NCBI GenBank assembly: GCA_964654605.1
Contig: CAZZLW010000086.1
Location: 1 to 31,581 of the forward strand
Source: Raineya sp964654605
Lineage (GTDB): Bacteria > Bacteroidota > Bacteroidia > Cytophagales > Thermonemataceae
Direction: 5' to 3'
Length of the DNA: 31,581 bases
In this document: piece by piece, positions 1 to 6,582 of the stretch
Numbering within the stretch: position 1 is the first letter of the stretch
Layout: the number at the start of each line of letters is the position of its first letter
Made by a program: the position numbers and the translations under genes
The notes under the pieces: model-generated
Told to the model about the DNA's origin: nothing
Database searches by the model: none
What the model saw: only the letters and a program-made list of their open reading frames with translations

Positions 1-1
1 C

Positions 2-544
2 GCAGTGGTTTTACCTGACAATGTTTTGTTTGAAGGCGGTGCAGGTGAAATCATCAGAAAGAAATTGTTGGAAACCACCAACCTGCATACCATTCTCCGC
101 TTGCCTACGGGCATTTTTTACAAGCAAGGCGTAAAAGCCAACGTGTTGTTTTTCGATAATAAGCCCGCTTCCAAAGAGCCACAGACCAAAGAGATTTGGT
201 TTTACGACTTTAGAACCAACATCAAGTTTTCGCTGAAGAAAAACCCGATGCGGTATGAAGATTTGCAGGACTTTATCAACTGTTACAACCCGACCAACAT
301 CAACAAGCGAAAAGAAACCTACCACCCCGAAAAAAATCCCGAAGGACGCTGGCGAAAATTCACCTATGACGAAATCATAGAAAGAGATAAAACCAGCCTG
401 GACATTACCTGGATAAAAGACAAGAGCCTAACCGACTTGGATAATTTACCTGCACCCGATGAAATTGCTCAGGATATTGTAGAAAATCTCAAATCGGCAT
501 TAGAAGGTTTTGAGAGTATTCTTAACCAACTAAATGAAAAATAG
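2..544 (+). CDS. hsdM: Type I restriction-modification methylase subunit, C-terminal part (5' end off the window)
   Basis: The reading frame is open to the left edge, so this is the end of a longer gene; the in-frame GTG near base 5 is an internal valine, not a start. The first residues (VVLPDNVLFEGGAGEIIRKK) and the following LRLPTGIFYKQGVKANVLFF match the stretch after the catalytic NPPF region in HsdM, the N6-adenine methyltransferase subunit of type I restriction enzymes. The C-terminal roughly 90 residues are charged and helical, as expected of the part that contacts HsdS. The SAM-binding and NPPF motifs lie outside the window. The next gene is convergent, with only 8 bases between the stop codons, so no hsdS or hsdR follows in the usual downstream place. 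Family assignment is strong; whether the system is complete cannot be seen. Confidence 0.9.
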   Translation, partial: AVVLPDNVLFEGGAGEIIRKKLLETTNLHTILRLPTGIFYKQGVKANVLFFDNKPASKEPQTKEIWFYDFRTNIKFSLKKNPMRYEDLQDFINCYNPTNINKRKETYHPEKNPEGRWRKFTYDEIIERDKTSLDITWIKDKSLTDLDNLPAPDEIAQDIVENLKSALEGFESILNQLNEK

Positions 545-552
545 AACGCAAA

Positions 553-909
553 TCAGAAGGGAAAATATTTTTCTCTTACCTTTTTGGGTAATTGAGCAAC
601 TACCAAATCGTAGGAGTCATCAATCCATTGCCAAAGGAGCTTTTTAGGAACACCTGCTTTCAGTAGTATGGTGTTCCAATGTTTTTTGTTCATATGATAG
701 CCGGGTAAGACAAAATCGTATTCTTCTCGCAAGGCAAGGGCTTTGCTGGGTTCGCATTTAAGATTTACGGATAAAATCTCCTCAGCGATATTGCAAAGAG
801 CAAACATTTTGCCACAAACCTTGAAAACCAAAGTTACTTCATCAAAAGGGAACTCTTCGGTTACACATTTTTTGGCAAGGCAGTAGTTGCGTATTTCTTC
901 AATATCCAT
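553..909 (-). CDS. MmcQ/YjbR family protein
   Basis: This encodes 118 residues in the MmcQ/YjbR family (CyaY-like fold, often annotated as DNA-binding; biochemical role not established). The family pattern is visible: an N-terminal MDIEEIRNYCLAKK helix, EEFPFDEVTLVFKVCGKMFAL, the LKCEPSKALALREEY segment, the G-Y-H-M-N-KKHWNTI motif and a final helix with DDSYDLV. I chose the ATG at 909 over the more upstream in-frame start at 951: it begins exactly where family members begin, and it leaves 11 bases to the stop of the upstream acetyltransferase instead of an overlap. No Shine-Dalgarno is visible (the bases before the start read C-rich on the coding strand), which is normal in Bacteroidota. It is probably co-transcribed with the GNAT gene. 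Confidence 0.85.
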   Translation of the reverse strand: MDIEEIRNYCLAKKCVTEEFPFDEVTLVFKVCGKMFALCNIAEEILSVNLKCEPSKALALREEYDFVLPGYHMNKKHWNTILLKAGVPKKLLWQWIDDSYDLVVAQLPKKVREKYFPF

Positions 910-920
910 AGGGGGGTATT

Positions 921-1448
921 TTAGTTTGGTAAAACTTTTGCCATAATCCATTCATCTTCGCAAATTTTATCACCCATTACAAAAATCCAATCACCGATTT
1001 TCTGAAAGCCAAATTTTTCATAAAAACGAATAGCTTGCTCATTTTTACTCCAAACCCCCAACCAAATTACATCAAAATTTTCATTTTGAGCAACTTGTAA
1101 GGCTATTTTCATTAGTTCCGAGCCAATTTTCAGTCTTTGAGCAAAAGCAAAAAGATATAACTTTTCAATTTGCAGAAAACACTTGCCCAAATACGTATAA
1201 TTATCGGGGATTGCATTGCGAATAATTTTGAGATAGCCACAAGGCTTGCCTTGCCAAAAAGCTATCCAAAAAGAAATATCAGAATTTTGCAGGGCATTCT
1301 GAAAGTGAGAAATTTGCATATTTTTCTGAATGTAGGATTCTACAAGCTCTTTACCATCAATGGGTGTCCATTTTTCACGGAAAGTTTCTTGGGCAAGGTA
1401 CAAAAGTGTGGGTAAATCTTTGAGCGTAGCTTGCTGAATAAGGAGCAT
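921..1448 (-). CDS. GNAT family N-acetyltransferase
   Basis: This is a 175-residue single-domain GNAT acetyltransferase, expected to move an acetyl group from acetyl-CoA to an amine. The start IQQATLKDLPTLLYLAQETFRE is the typical first strand and helix. The acetyl-CoA pyrophosphate loop is seen in QRLKIGSELMKIAL (about residues 104-117), and the last motif in WSKNEQAIRFYEKFGFQKIGD. The form of the N-terminal half (FREKW, then an internal WIAFWQGKPCGYLKI strand) resembles GNATs of the diamine or peptidyl type, but the substrate cannot be told. It is the first gene of a probable two-gene minus-strand unit with the YjbR-like gene, divergent from cytidine deaminase. Confidence 0.88.
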   Translation of the reverse strand: MLLIQQATLKDLPTLLYLAQETFREKWTPIDGKELVESYIQKNMQISHFQNALQNSDISFWIAFWQGKPCGYLKIIRNAIPDNYTYLGKCFLQIEKLYLFAFAQRLKIGSELMKIALQVAQNENFDVIWLGVWSKNEQAIRFYEKFGFQKIGDWIFVMGDKICEDEWIMAKVLPN

Positions 1449-1560
1449 TTTCTGATTTTTTGCAATAAATTGGGAAAAATTTTGTTAATTCAGAGCCAAA
1501 GTTAGAGATTTTTGAGAGTTTTTGGAAAAAACTAAAAAATTTCAACTCTCCACTTCTTTG

Positions 1561-1568
1561 TACTTTTG
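1561..1568 (+). promoter_or_regulatory. Candidate sigma-A -7 element for cytidine deaminase
   Basis: TACTTTTG is an exact match to the Bacteroidota -7 consensus TAnnTTTG. It sits 33 bases before the ATG at 1602, giving a short leader. No convincing -33 TTG is placed at the usual spacing. Confidence 0.45.
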
Positions 1569-1601
1569 AAAGCGTATTTTCTACTAAAATCTTTATTTGA
1601 G

Positions 1602-2087
1602 ATGAGCCAACTGAAAGAATTTAGTTTTCGGTATGAGGTTTTTGAAAGTGAGGCGGAACTTTCAGAAATAGAGCAAACTTTGCTAAGCAAAGCCAAAGCT
1701 ATCAACGAAAAAGCCTATGCCCCTTATTCCAATTTTTGGGTGTCTTCGTGTTTGTATTTGGCAAATGGTGAGTTTGTAGAAGGGGTAAATCAGGAAAATG
1801 CGGCGTATCCTTCGGGTTTGTGTGCCGAAAGAGTGGCTTTGTTTCGGGCAGGTGTGCAGTTTCCTGATGTAGTTATTGAAAAAATTTTGATTATGGCTCG
1901 CCACAAAGAAGCCTTGTGGCAGTATATTTCGCCTTGTGGAGCTTGCAGACAAGTAATGTTAGAATTTGAAAATAAGCAGGGCAGAGCTATTGAGGTTTTG
2001 TTGTATATGGGAGAGTATATAGTCAAAATCTATTCAGTCCAAGACCTATTGCCTTTTGTTTTCGTCAAGGACGATTTGCTCAAATAA
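1602..2087 (+). CDS. cdd: Cytidine deaminase
   Basis: This is a zinc-dependent cytidine/deoxycytidine deaminase (cytidine to uridine plus ammonia; pyrimidine salvage) of 161 residues from the ATG at 1602. The zinc and catalytic residues are present: C74-A-E76-R and P-C112-G-A-C115-R-Q, with E76 as the proton shuttle. The substrate-binding NQEN (residues 63-66) precedes the first motif. YAPYSNFWVSS takes the place of the more common YS.F.VGAAL strand, a moderate departure often found in Bacteroidota members. The frame can be opened upstream to a TTG at 1566, but that would place the TAnnTTTG promoter element inside the gene, so the ATG is preferred. It is a homotetramer or dimer in the family. 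It is a single gene, divergent from the acetyltransferase pair. Confidence 0.93.
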   Translation: MSQLKEFSFRYEVFESEAELSEIEQTLLSKAKAINEKAYAPYSNFWVSSCLYLANGEFVEGVNQENAAYPSGLCAERVALFRAGVQFPDVVIEKILIMARHKEALWQYISPCGACRQVMLEFENKQGRAIEVLLYMGEYIVKIYSVQDLLPFVFVKDDLLK

Positions 2088-2132
2088 GGTAAAAACTTTT
2101 CTTGTTTTCGTGCAAAATGCTCTAAATTTTGT

Positions 2133-2140
2133 TATATTTG
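2133..2140 (+). promoter_or_regulatory. Candidate sigma-A -7 element for icmF
   Basis: TATATTTG matches TAnnTTTG exactly, 43 bases before the icmF ATG, in the 95-base gap after cytidine deaminase. The -33 region (TTTTCG around 2105) is only a weak match. Confidence 0.5.
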
Positions 2141-2182
2141 CTACAAACCTTGTTTAGAATTTTCACGCAAATCTGAAATATT

Positions 2183-5100
2183 ATGCAACAAGTTGCCCCT
2201 TACAAACCTAAAAATCATATTCGTATTGTTACGGCGGCTTCGCTTTTTGATGGGCACGATGCCGCTATCAATATTATGAGACGCATTATGCAAAGCACAG
2301 GAGCCGAAGTTATCCATTTAGGACACAACCGCTCCGTAGCTGAAATTGTAGATTGTGCTATCCAAGAAGATGCACAGGCTATCGCCATTACCAGCTATCA
2401 GGGTGGGCATAATGAGTTTTTCAAATATGCTTACGATTTGCTCAAACAAAAAGGAGCAGGACATATCCGAATTTTCGGAGGAGGTGGAGGTACTATTTTA
2501 CCCTCCGAAATTGAGGAACTACACGCTTACGGCATTACTCGCATCTATCACCCCGACGACGGCAGAGCTATGGGTTTGCAAGGTATGATTAACGATGTGC
2601 TTCAAAAATGTGATTTCCCTACATTCAACCCCTACAAAAATGAAAGTAGCAATGTAAGTTCGGCTTCTGCCGCCGCCCAGCCCCAAGAAGATTTGCAAAC
2701 GCTTTTGCAAATGGCAAGCGAAAAAAGCCATTTGGCAATTGGTAGGCTTATTTCGGTAGCTGAAAATTTCCCTGATGTTTATCAAACTATCAAAGACCAA
2801 ATTTTAAGCGGTCAGCCCAAAAAGGTTCCCGTTTTGGGGATTACAGGCACAGGGGGGGCAGGTAAATCTTCAATGATTGACGAGATTGTTCGCCGCTTTG
2901 TCTTAGATTTTGAAGATAAAACCATAGCAGTTATTTCCGTAGATCCTTCCAAACGCAAATCGGGGGGAGCTTTGCTCGGCGACCGTATCCGTATGAACTC
3001 CATACATCACCCACGCGTGTATATGCGAAGCCTTGCTACGCGTCAGAGCAATCTCGCTTTGAGCAAGTACGTACAAGATGCCATTGATATTTGCAAGTTT
3101 GCAGGTTTTGATATGATTATCGTTGAAACTTCGGGTATTGGGCAATCGGATACAGAAATTGTAGAACACTCTGATGTATCGCTTTATGTAATGACTTCCG
3201 AGTATGGTGCCGCCACACAGCTTGAAAAAATTGATATGTTGGATTTTGCTGATGTGATTGCTATCAATAAATTTGATAAGCGAGGCTCCTTGGATGCTCT
3301 CCGCGATGTGCGTAAGCAATACAAACGCAATAAAAATCTTTGGGATACGCCTGATGAGCAACTACCCATTTTCGGAACAATTGCCAGTCAATTCAACGAC
3401 CCCGGCACAAATGTTTTGTACCGAAACATAATGGATAAAATTGTAGAGAAAACAGGGGTTACGGCTTTACAATCCGACTTTGAAATTACTGAAAAAATGT
3501 CGGAAAAAGTCTATATTATTCCGCCTGAAAGGGTGCGTTATCTGGCTGAAATCTGCGAAACCAGTGAAAATTATGATAAGTTTGTAAAAGAACAAACTGC
3601 TATTGCTCGTCAGATGTACCAACTCAAAGGTACGATTGATATGCTTCGTGCTGAAATTGGCAAAAAGGTGATTGAAATAAAAGAGCAAAGCGAAGATTTG
3701 GTCTATGTAATTGAGCATATACAAGGCGAACCCGACTACCTTGCCGACCTTATCAACAAATACAACGACCTTGAAAAGAAATTAGACCCCGAATGTAAGG
3801 CAATGCTCAAAGATTGGGAAGCCACCAAAAAACGCTACAAAGCCGAAAAATATCAGTTTCAGGTACGTGATAAAATTATTGAGCAAGACCTGTATCATAC
3901 TTCACTTTCAGGCACCAAAGTTCCCAAAGTGGCTTTGCCCAAATACGAAGACTGGGGCGATATTCTTAAATGGTTACTGACTGAAAATGCCCCGGGCTTT
4001 TTCCCTTATGCCAGTGGAGTATTTCCGCTCAAACGCGAAGGCGAAGACCCTACGCGTATGTTTGCAGGCGAGGGCGGACCCGAAAGAACCAACAAGCGTT
4101 TTCATTATGTTTCCAAAGGTTTGCCTGCTAAAAGGCTTTCCACCGCCTTTGATAGTGTAACGCTCTACGGCGAAAATCCTGACCACCGCCCCGATATTTA
4201 TGGAAAAATTGGTAATTCGGGGGTAAGTGTCTGCACGCTTGATGATGCCAAGAAATTGTATTCAGGCTTTAATTTATGCCACCCTGCTACTTCGGTATCA
4301 ATGACTATCAATGGACCCGCCCCAATGATTCTTGCCTTTTTTATGAATACCGCCATTGACCAACAATGCGAGCTGTATATCAAAAAGAATGGCTTGGAGG
4401 CAGAAGTGCAGGCAAAAATTGATGAAATCTATAGAAATCTCAATGTACCTCGTCCCACCTACAATGGAGTTTTGCCCGAAGGCAACGATGGTTTGGGGCT
4501 AATGCTTTTAGGTGTAACAGGCGACCAAGTCCTGCCCAAAGAGGTGTATGAGAAAATAAAAGCTGAAACACTTTCCGTAGTACGTGGAACGGTGCAAGCT
4601 GATATACTCAAAGAAGACCAAGCCCAAAACACTTGCATTTTTTCTACGGAATTTGCCTTGCGTATGATGGGTGATATTCAGCAATATTTCATTGACCACA
4701 AAGTACGCAATTTCTATTCCGTTTCTATTTCGGGCTATCACATTGCTGAGGCGGGGGCTAATCCTATTACCCAACTAGCTCTAACGCTTTCCAATGGCTT
4801 TACCTTCGTAGAATACTACCTGAGCCGAGGTATGCACATTGACGACTTTGCTCCCAATTTCTCTTTCTTTTTCTCCAATGGTATGGACCCCGAATATTCG
4901 GTTTTAGGACGTGTGGCAAGACGAATTTGGGCAAAGGCTATCAAATACAAATACGGAGGCAATGAAAGAAGTCAGAAACTCAAATATCATATTCAGACCT
5001 CGGGACGCAGTTTGCACGCCCAAGAAATTGCTTTCAATGATATTCGTACTACCTTACAGGCTTTGTATGCCATTTATGATAATTGCAACTCTTTGCATAC

Positions 5101-5683
5101 CAACGCTTACGATGAGGCTATCACTACACCTACCGAAGAAAGCGTAAGGCGAGCTATGGCAATTCAGATGATTATCAACCATGAGTTGGGTCTTGCCAAA
5201 AATGAAAACCCTTTGCAAGGTTCGTTTATCATTGAAGAACTTACCGACCTTGTGGAACAAGCCGTTTTGAATGAGTTTAGGGCTATCTCGGAGCGTGGAG
5301 GAGTGCTTGGGGCAATGGAGCGAATGTATCAGCGTAGCAAGGTTCAAGAAGAAAGTATGTATTACGAAATGAAAAAACACACAGGCGAATTGCCTATTAT
5401 TGGTGTAAATACCTTTTTGGACCCCAATGGCTCGCCTACTATTGTACCCGCCGAAGTGATACGTTCTACCAATGAAGAAAAGGAGTATCAAATTGCTATG
5501 CGTGATGCTTTCCACAAACGAAATACTCAAAAAGCCCCCGAAATGCTCAAATACTTGCAAAAGGTTTCAGTAGAAAATGGTAATATTTTTGAGGCTTTGA
5601 TGGAAGCGGCAAAATATTGCAGTTTAGGACAAATGTCAAGAGCTTTGTACGAAGTAGGTGGGCAGTACAGAAGAAATATGTAG
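2183..5683 (+). CDS. icmF: Fused isobutyryl-CoA mutase (B12-binding, G-protein chaperone and mutase domains)
   Basis: This 1166-residue adenosylcobalamin enzyme interconverts isobutyryl-CoA and n-butyryl-CoA. Domain order is that of IcmF. First comes an N-terminal B12 domain (about 12-145) with the cobalt-ligand motif D23-G-H25-D and the glycine-rich FGGGGGTILP. A MeaB-like GTPase chaperone (about 212-420) follows, with Walker A GTGGAGKSS and NKFD. After a helical linker comes the TIM-barrel mutase domain (about 590 to the end). Two substrate-carboxylate contacts of methylmalonyl-CoA mutase are replaced: the Tyr of its R-Q-Y-A-G motif is Phe627 here (TRMFAGEG), and the Arg of its V-R-N-T motif is Gln815 (AQNTCIF). 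Both changes are those of isobutyryl-CoA mutase. Many pipelines would call it methylmalonyl-CoA mutase. It stands alone, with its own promoter and terminator. Confidence 0.93.
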   Translation: MQQVAPYKPKNHIRIVTAASLFDGHDAAINIMRRIMQSTGAEVIHLGHNRSVAEIVDCAIQEDAQAIAITSYQGGHNEFFKYAYDLLKQKGAGHIRIFGGGGGTILPSEIEELHAYGITRIYHPDDGRAMGLQGMINDVLQKCDFPTFNPYKNESSNVSSASAAAQPQEDLQTLLQMASEKSHLAIGRLISVAENFPDVYQTIKDQILSGQPKKVPVLGITGTGGAGKSSMIDEIVRRFVLDFEDKTIAVISVDPSKRKSGGALLGDRIRMNSIHHPRVYMRSLATRQSNLALSKYVQDAIDICKFAGFDMIIVETSGIGQSDTEIVEHSDVSLYVMTSEYGAATQLEKIDMLDFADVIAINKFDKRGSLDALRDVRKQYKRNKNLWDTPDEQLPIFGTIASQFNDPGTNVLYRNIMDKIVEKTGVTALQSDFEITEKMSEKVYIIPPERVRYLAEICETSENYDKFVKEQTAIARQMYQLKGTIDMLRAEIGKKVIEIKEQSEDLVYVIEHIQGEPDYLADLINKYNDLEKKLDPECKAMLKDWEATKKRYKAEKYQFQVRDKIIEQDLYHTSLSGTKVPKVALPKYEDWGDILKWLLTENAPGFFPYASGVFPLKREGEDPTRMFAGEGGPERTNKRFHYVSKGLPAKRLSTAFDSVTLYGENPDHRPDIYGKIGNSGVSVCTLDDAKKLYSGFNLCHPATSVSMTINGPAPMILAFFMNTAIDQQCELYIKKNGLEAEVQAKIDEIYRNLNVPRPTYNGVLPEGNDGLGLMLLGVTGDQVLPKEVYEKIKAETLSVVRGTVQADILKEDQAQNTCIFSTEFALRMMGDIQQYFIDHKVRNFYSVSISGYHIAEAGANPITQLALTLSNGFTFVEYYLSRGMHIDDFAPNFSFFFSNGMDPEYSVLGRVARRIWAKAIKYKYGGNERSQKLKYHIQTSGRSLHAQEIAFNDIRTTLQALYAIYDNCNSLHTNAYDEAITTPTEESVRRAMAIQMIINHELGLAKNENPLQGSFIIEELTDLVEQAVLNEFRAISERGGVLGAMERMYQRSKVQEESMYYEMKKHTGELPIIGVNTFLDPNGSPTIVPAEVIRSTNEEKEYQIAMRDAFHKRNTQKAPEMLKYLQKVSVENGNIFEALMEAAKYCSLGQMSRALYEVGGQYRRNM

Positions 5684-5734
5684 TTGTCCTTGAATATTAG
5701 AGTGGCAAAGTTGCCATAAAGTTCTGAAACCTAT

Positions 5735-5774
5735 AAGCGGTAACATCAGTTTAGCTGTGTTGCCGCTTTTTCTT
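5735..5774 (+). terminator. Rho-independent terminator after icmF
   Basis: Stem AAGCGGTAACA (5735-5745) pairs with TGTTGCCGCTT (5758-5768), with one G-U pair, followed by a run of Ts. It begins 51 bases after the icmF stop. A smaller perfect hairpin (TGGCAA-AG-TTGCCA, 5703-5716) lies just before it. Confidence 0.8.
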
Positions 5775-5790
5775 AAAAGTTCTAAAAAAA

Positions 5791-5842
5791 TGTAAAAAAA
5801 ACTTTACATTTTGTAAAAAAGTTTTTACATTTGTCTTGTAAA
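5791..5842. promoter_or_regulatory. Alternating TGTAAA/TTTACA array (candidate operator) with a -7 element
   Basis: Five half-sites alternate in orientation: TGTAAA at 5791 and 5812, TTTACA at 5803 and 5824, and TGTAAA at 5837. Adjacent sites form dyads, including TTTACA-TTT-TGTAAA (5803-5817) and a perfect TGTAAAAA/TTTTTACA pair around a 2-base centre (5812-5829). TACATTTG at 5826-5833 is an exact TAnnTTTG element overlapping the array, placed just before the membrane protein/XRE pair. Binding by the downstream XRE protein is an inference. Confidence 0.5.
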
Positions 5843-5846
5843 ACAA

Positions 5847-6302
5847 ATGCAAATACTTATGAATACTAAAATTTTGTTTTCGCACAAGTATAAAATTTGG
5901 GGTATTCTAATGAGCCTTTTGGGGCTTGTAGGTACTATTGCCGCAGTATATGGAGGGGTTCAATTGGAGTTTTTAGAAATTCGCAGTGAGACAAAGGAGG
6001 CGGAATTTTTAGTTAGTCCAGTAAATTTTACTGATGAGATTGCCTGCTTGATTCTTATTGCAGGGCTACTATTGTGGGGATTTTCAGCGGAAAAAGTAGA
6101 AGATGAACGTATAGCTCAAATGCGTCTGAATGCTTTGCAGTGGTCTATGTTTTTTCACTATGTCTTTTTGGCAATTTGTATTATATTCATTCACGGATTA
6201 AAATTTCTGAATATCTTATTTTTGAATGTTTTTTTGCCTTTGATAGTGTTTATTGTTCGCTTTAATTGGGTTATGTTTTTAGAAAATAAACGTCTCAAAT
6301 GA
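5847..6302 (+). CDS. Four-helix membrane protein of unknown function paired with an XRE regulator
   Basis: This 151-residue protein is not matched to a named family with confidence. Four hydrophobic segments are visible: about residues 16-38 (KIWGILMSLLGLVGTIAAVYGG), 63-81 (DEIACLILIAGLLLWGF), 98-117 (SMFFHYVFLAICIIFIHG) and 120-143 (FLNILFLNVFLPLIVFIVRF). There are short charged loops and no signal peptide or enzyme motif. The stop codon overlaps the start of the XRE gene (ATGA), so translation is coupled. Small membrane proteins encoded directly before a compact XRE regulator are common in bacteria and are thought to be regulated by or to affect that partner; the role here is unknown. Either of two ATGs (5847 or 5859) could be the start; the second leaves a longer leader after the promoter element. 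Confidence 0.75.
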   Translation: MQILMNTKILFSHKYKIWGILMSLLGLVGTIAAVYGGVQLEFLEIRSETKEAEFLVSPVNFTDEIACLILIAGLLLWGFSAEKVEDERIAQMRLNALQWSMFFHYVFLAICIIFIHGLKFLNILFLNVFLPLIVFIVRFNWVMFLENKRLK

Positions 6303-6499
6303 AAAATAGGATAAAAATAGAGCGAGCTATTCATAATATAACGCAGGCAGAACTTGCTGAAAAAGTAGGAGTGTCGCGTCAAACTATAAATGCAATAGAG
6401 GCGGGGAAATATATTCCTTCGGCAGTGTTGGCTATGAAAATTGCTAAACTTTTTGAAAAACCTGTTGAGGAAATTTTTGAGTTAGAAGAGAGTGATTGA
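6299..6499 (+). CDS. Small XRE/Cro-CI family transcriptional regulator
   Basis: This 66-residue protein is almost entirely one helix-turn-helix domain. The pattern I-x-E-R-A-x-H-N-I-T-Q-A-E-L-A-E-K-V-G-V-S-R-Q-T-I is followed by EAGKYIPSAVLAMKIAKLF and an acidic end. The form is that of the YozG-like minimal XRE proteins. It overlaps the upstream membrane protein gene by 4 bases, so the two are made together. It has no extra sensory domain; any signal must come through the membrane partner or protein level. The half-site array just upstream of the pair is a natural candidate target for self-regulation (inference). A weak hairpin (AAGCAA/TTGCTT, about 6511-6527) follows the gene. Confidence 0.9.
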   Translation: MKNRIKIERAIHNITQAELAEKVGVSRQTINAIEAGKYIPSAVLAMKIAKLFEKPVEEIFELEESD

Positions 6500-6540
6500 A
6501 AGCATAATAAGCAACCTTATTGCTTGTTGAATTAGCCCTT

Positions 6541-6577
6541 CAAAAATCAATGCCCACATTTTGTTAATGTGGGCATT
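6541..6577 (-). terminator. Terminator of the M16 peptidase gene
   Basis: A perfect 12-base stem (AATGCCCACATT / AATGTGGGCATT, 6549-6577) has a 5-base loop. On the minus strand it is followed by GATTTTTG, a T-rich tract, 6 bases after the peptidase stop. The plus-strand side lacks a T-run, so it serves mainly the minus gene. Confidence 0.8.
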
Positions 6578-6582
6578 GCGTA

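Noticed and set aside
5847..6499. Membrane protein plus XRE pair as a toxin-antitoxin system
   Set aside because: The membrane protein is larger than typical membrane toxins and has no toxin signature; a regulator with a membrane partner explains the pair as well.
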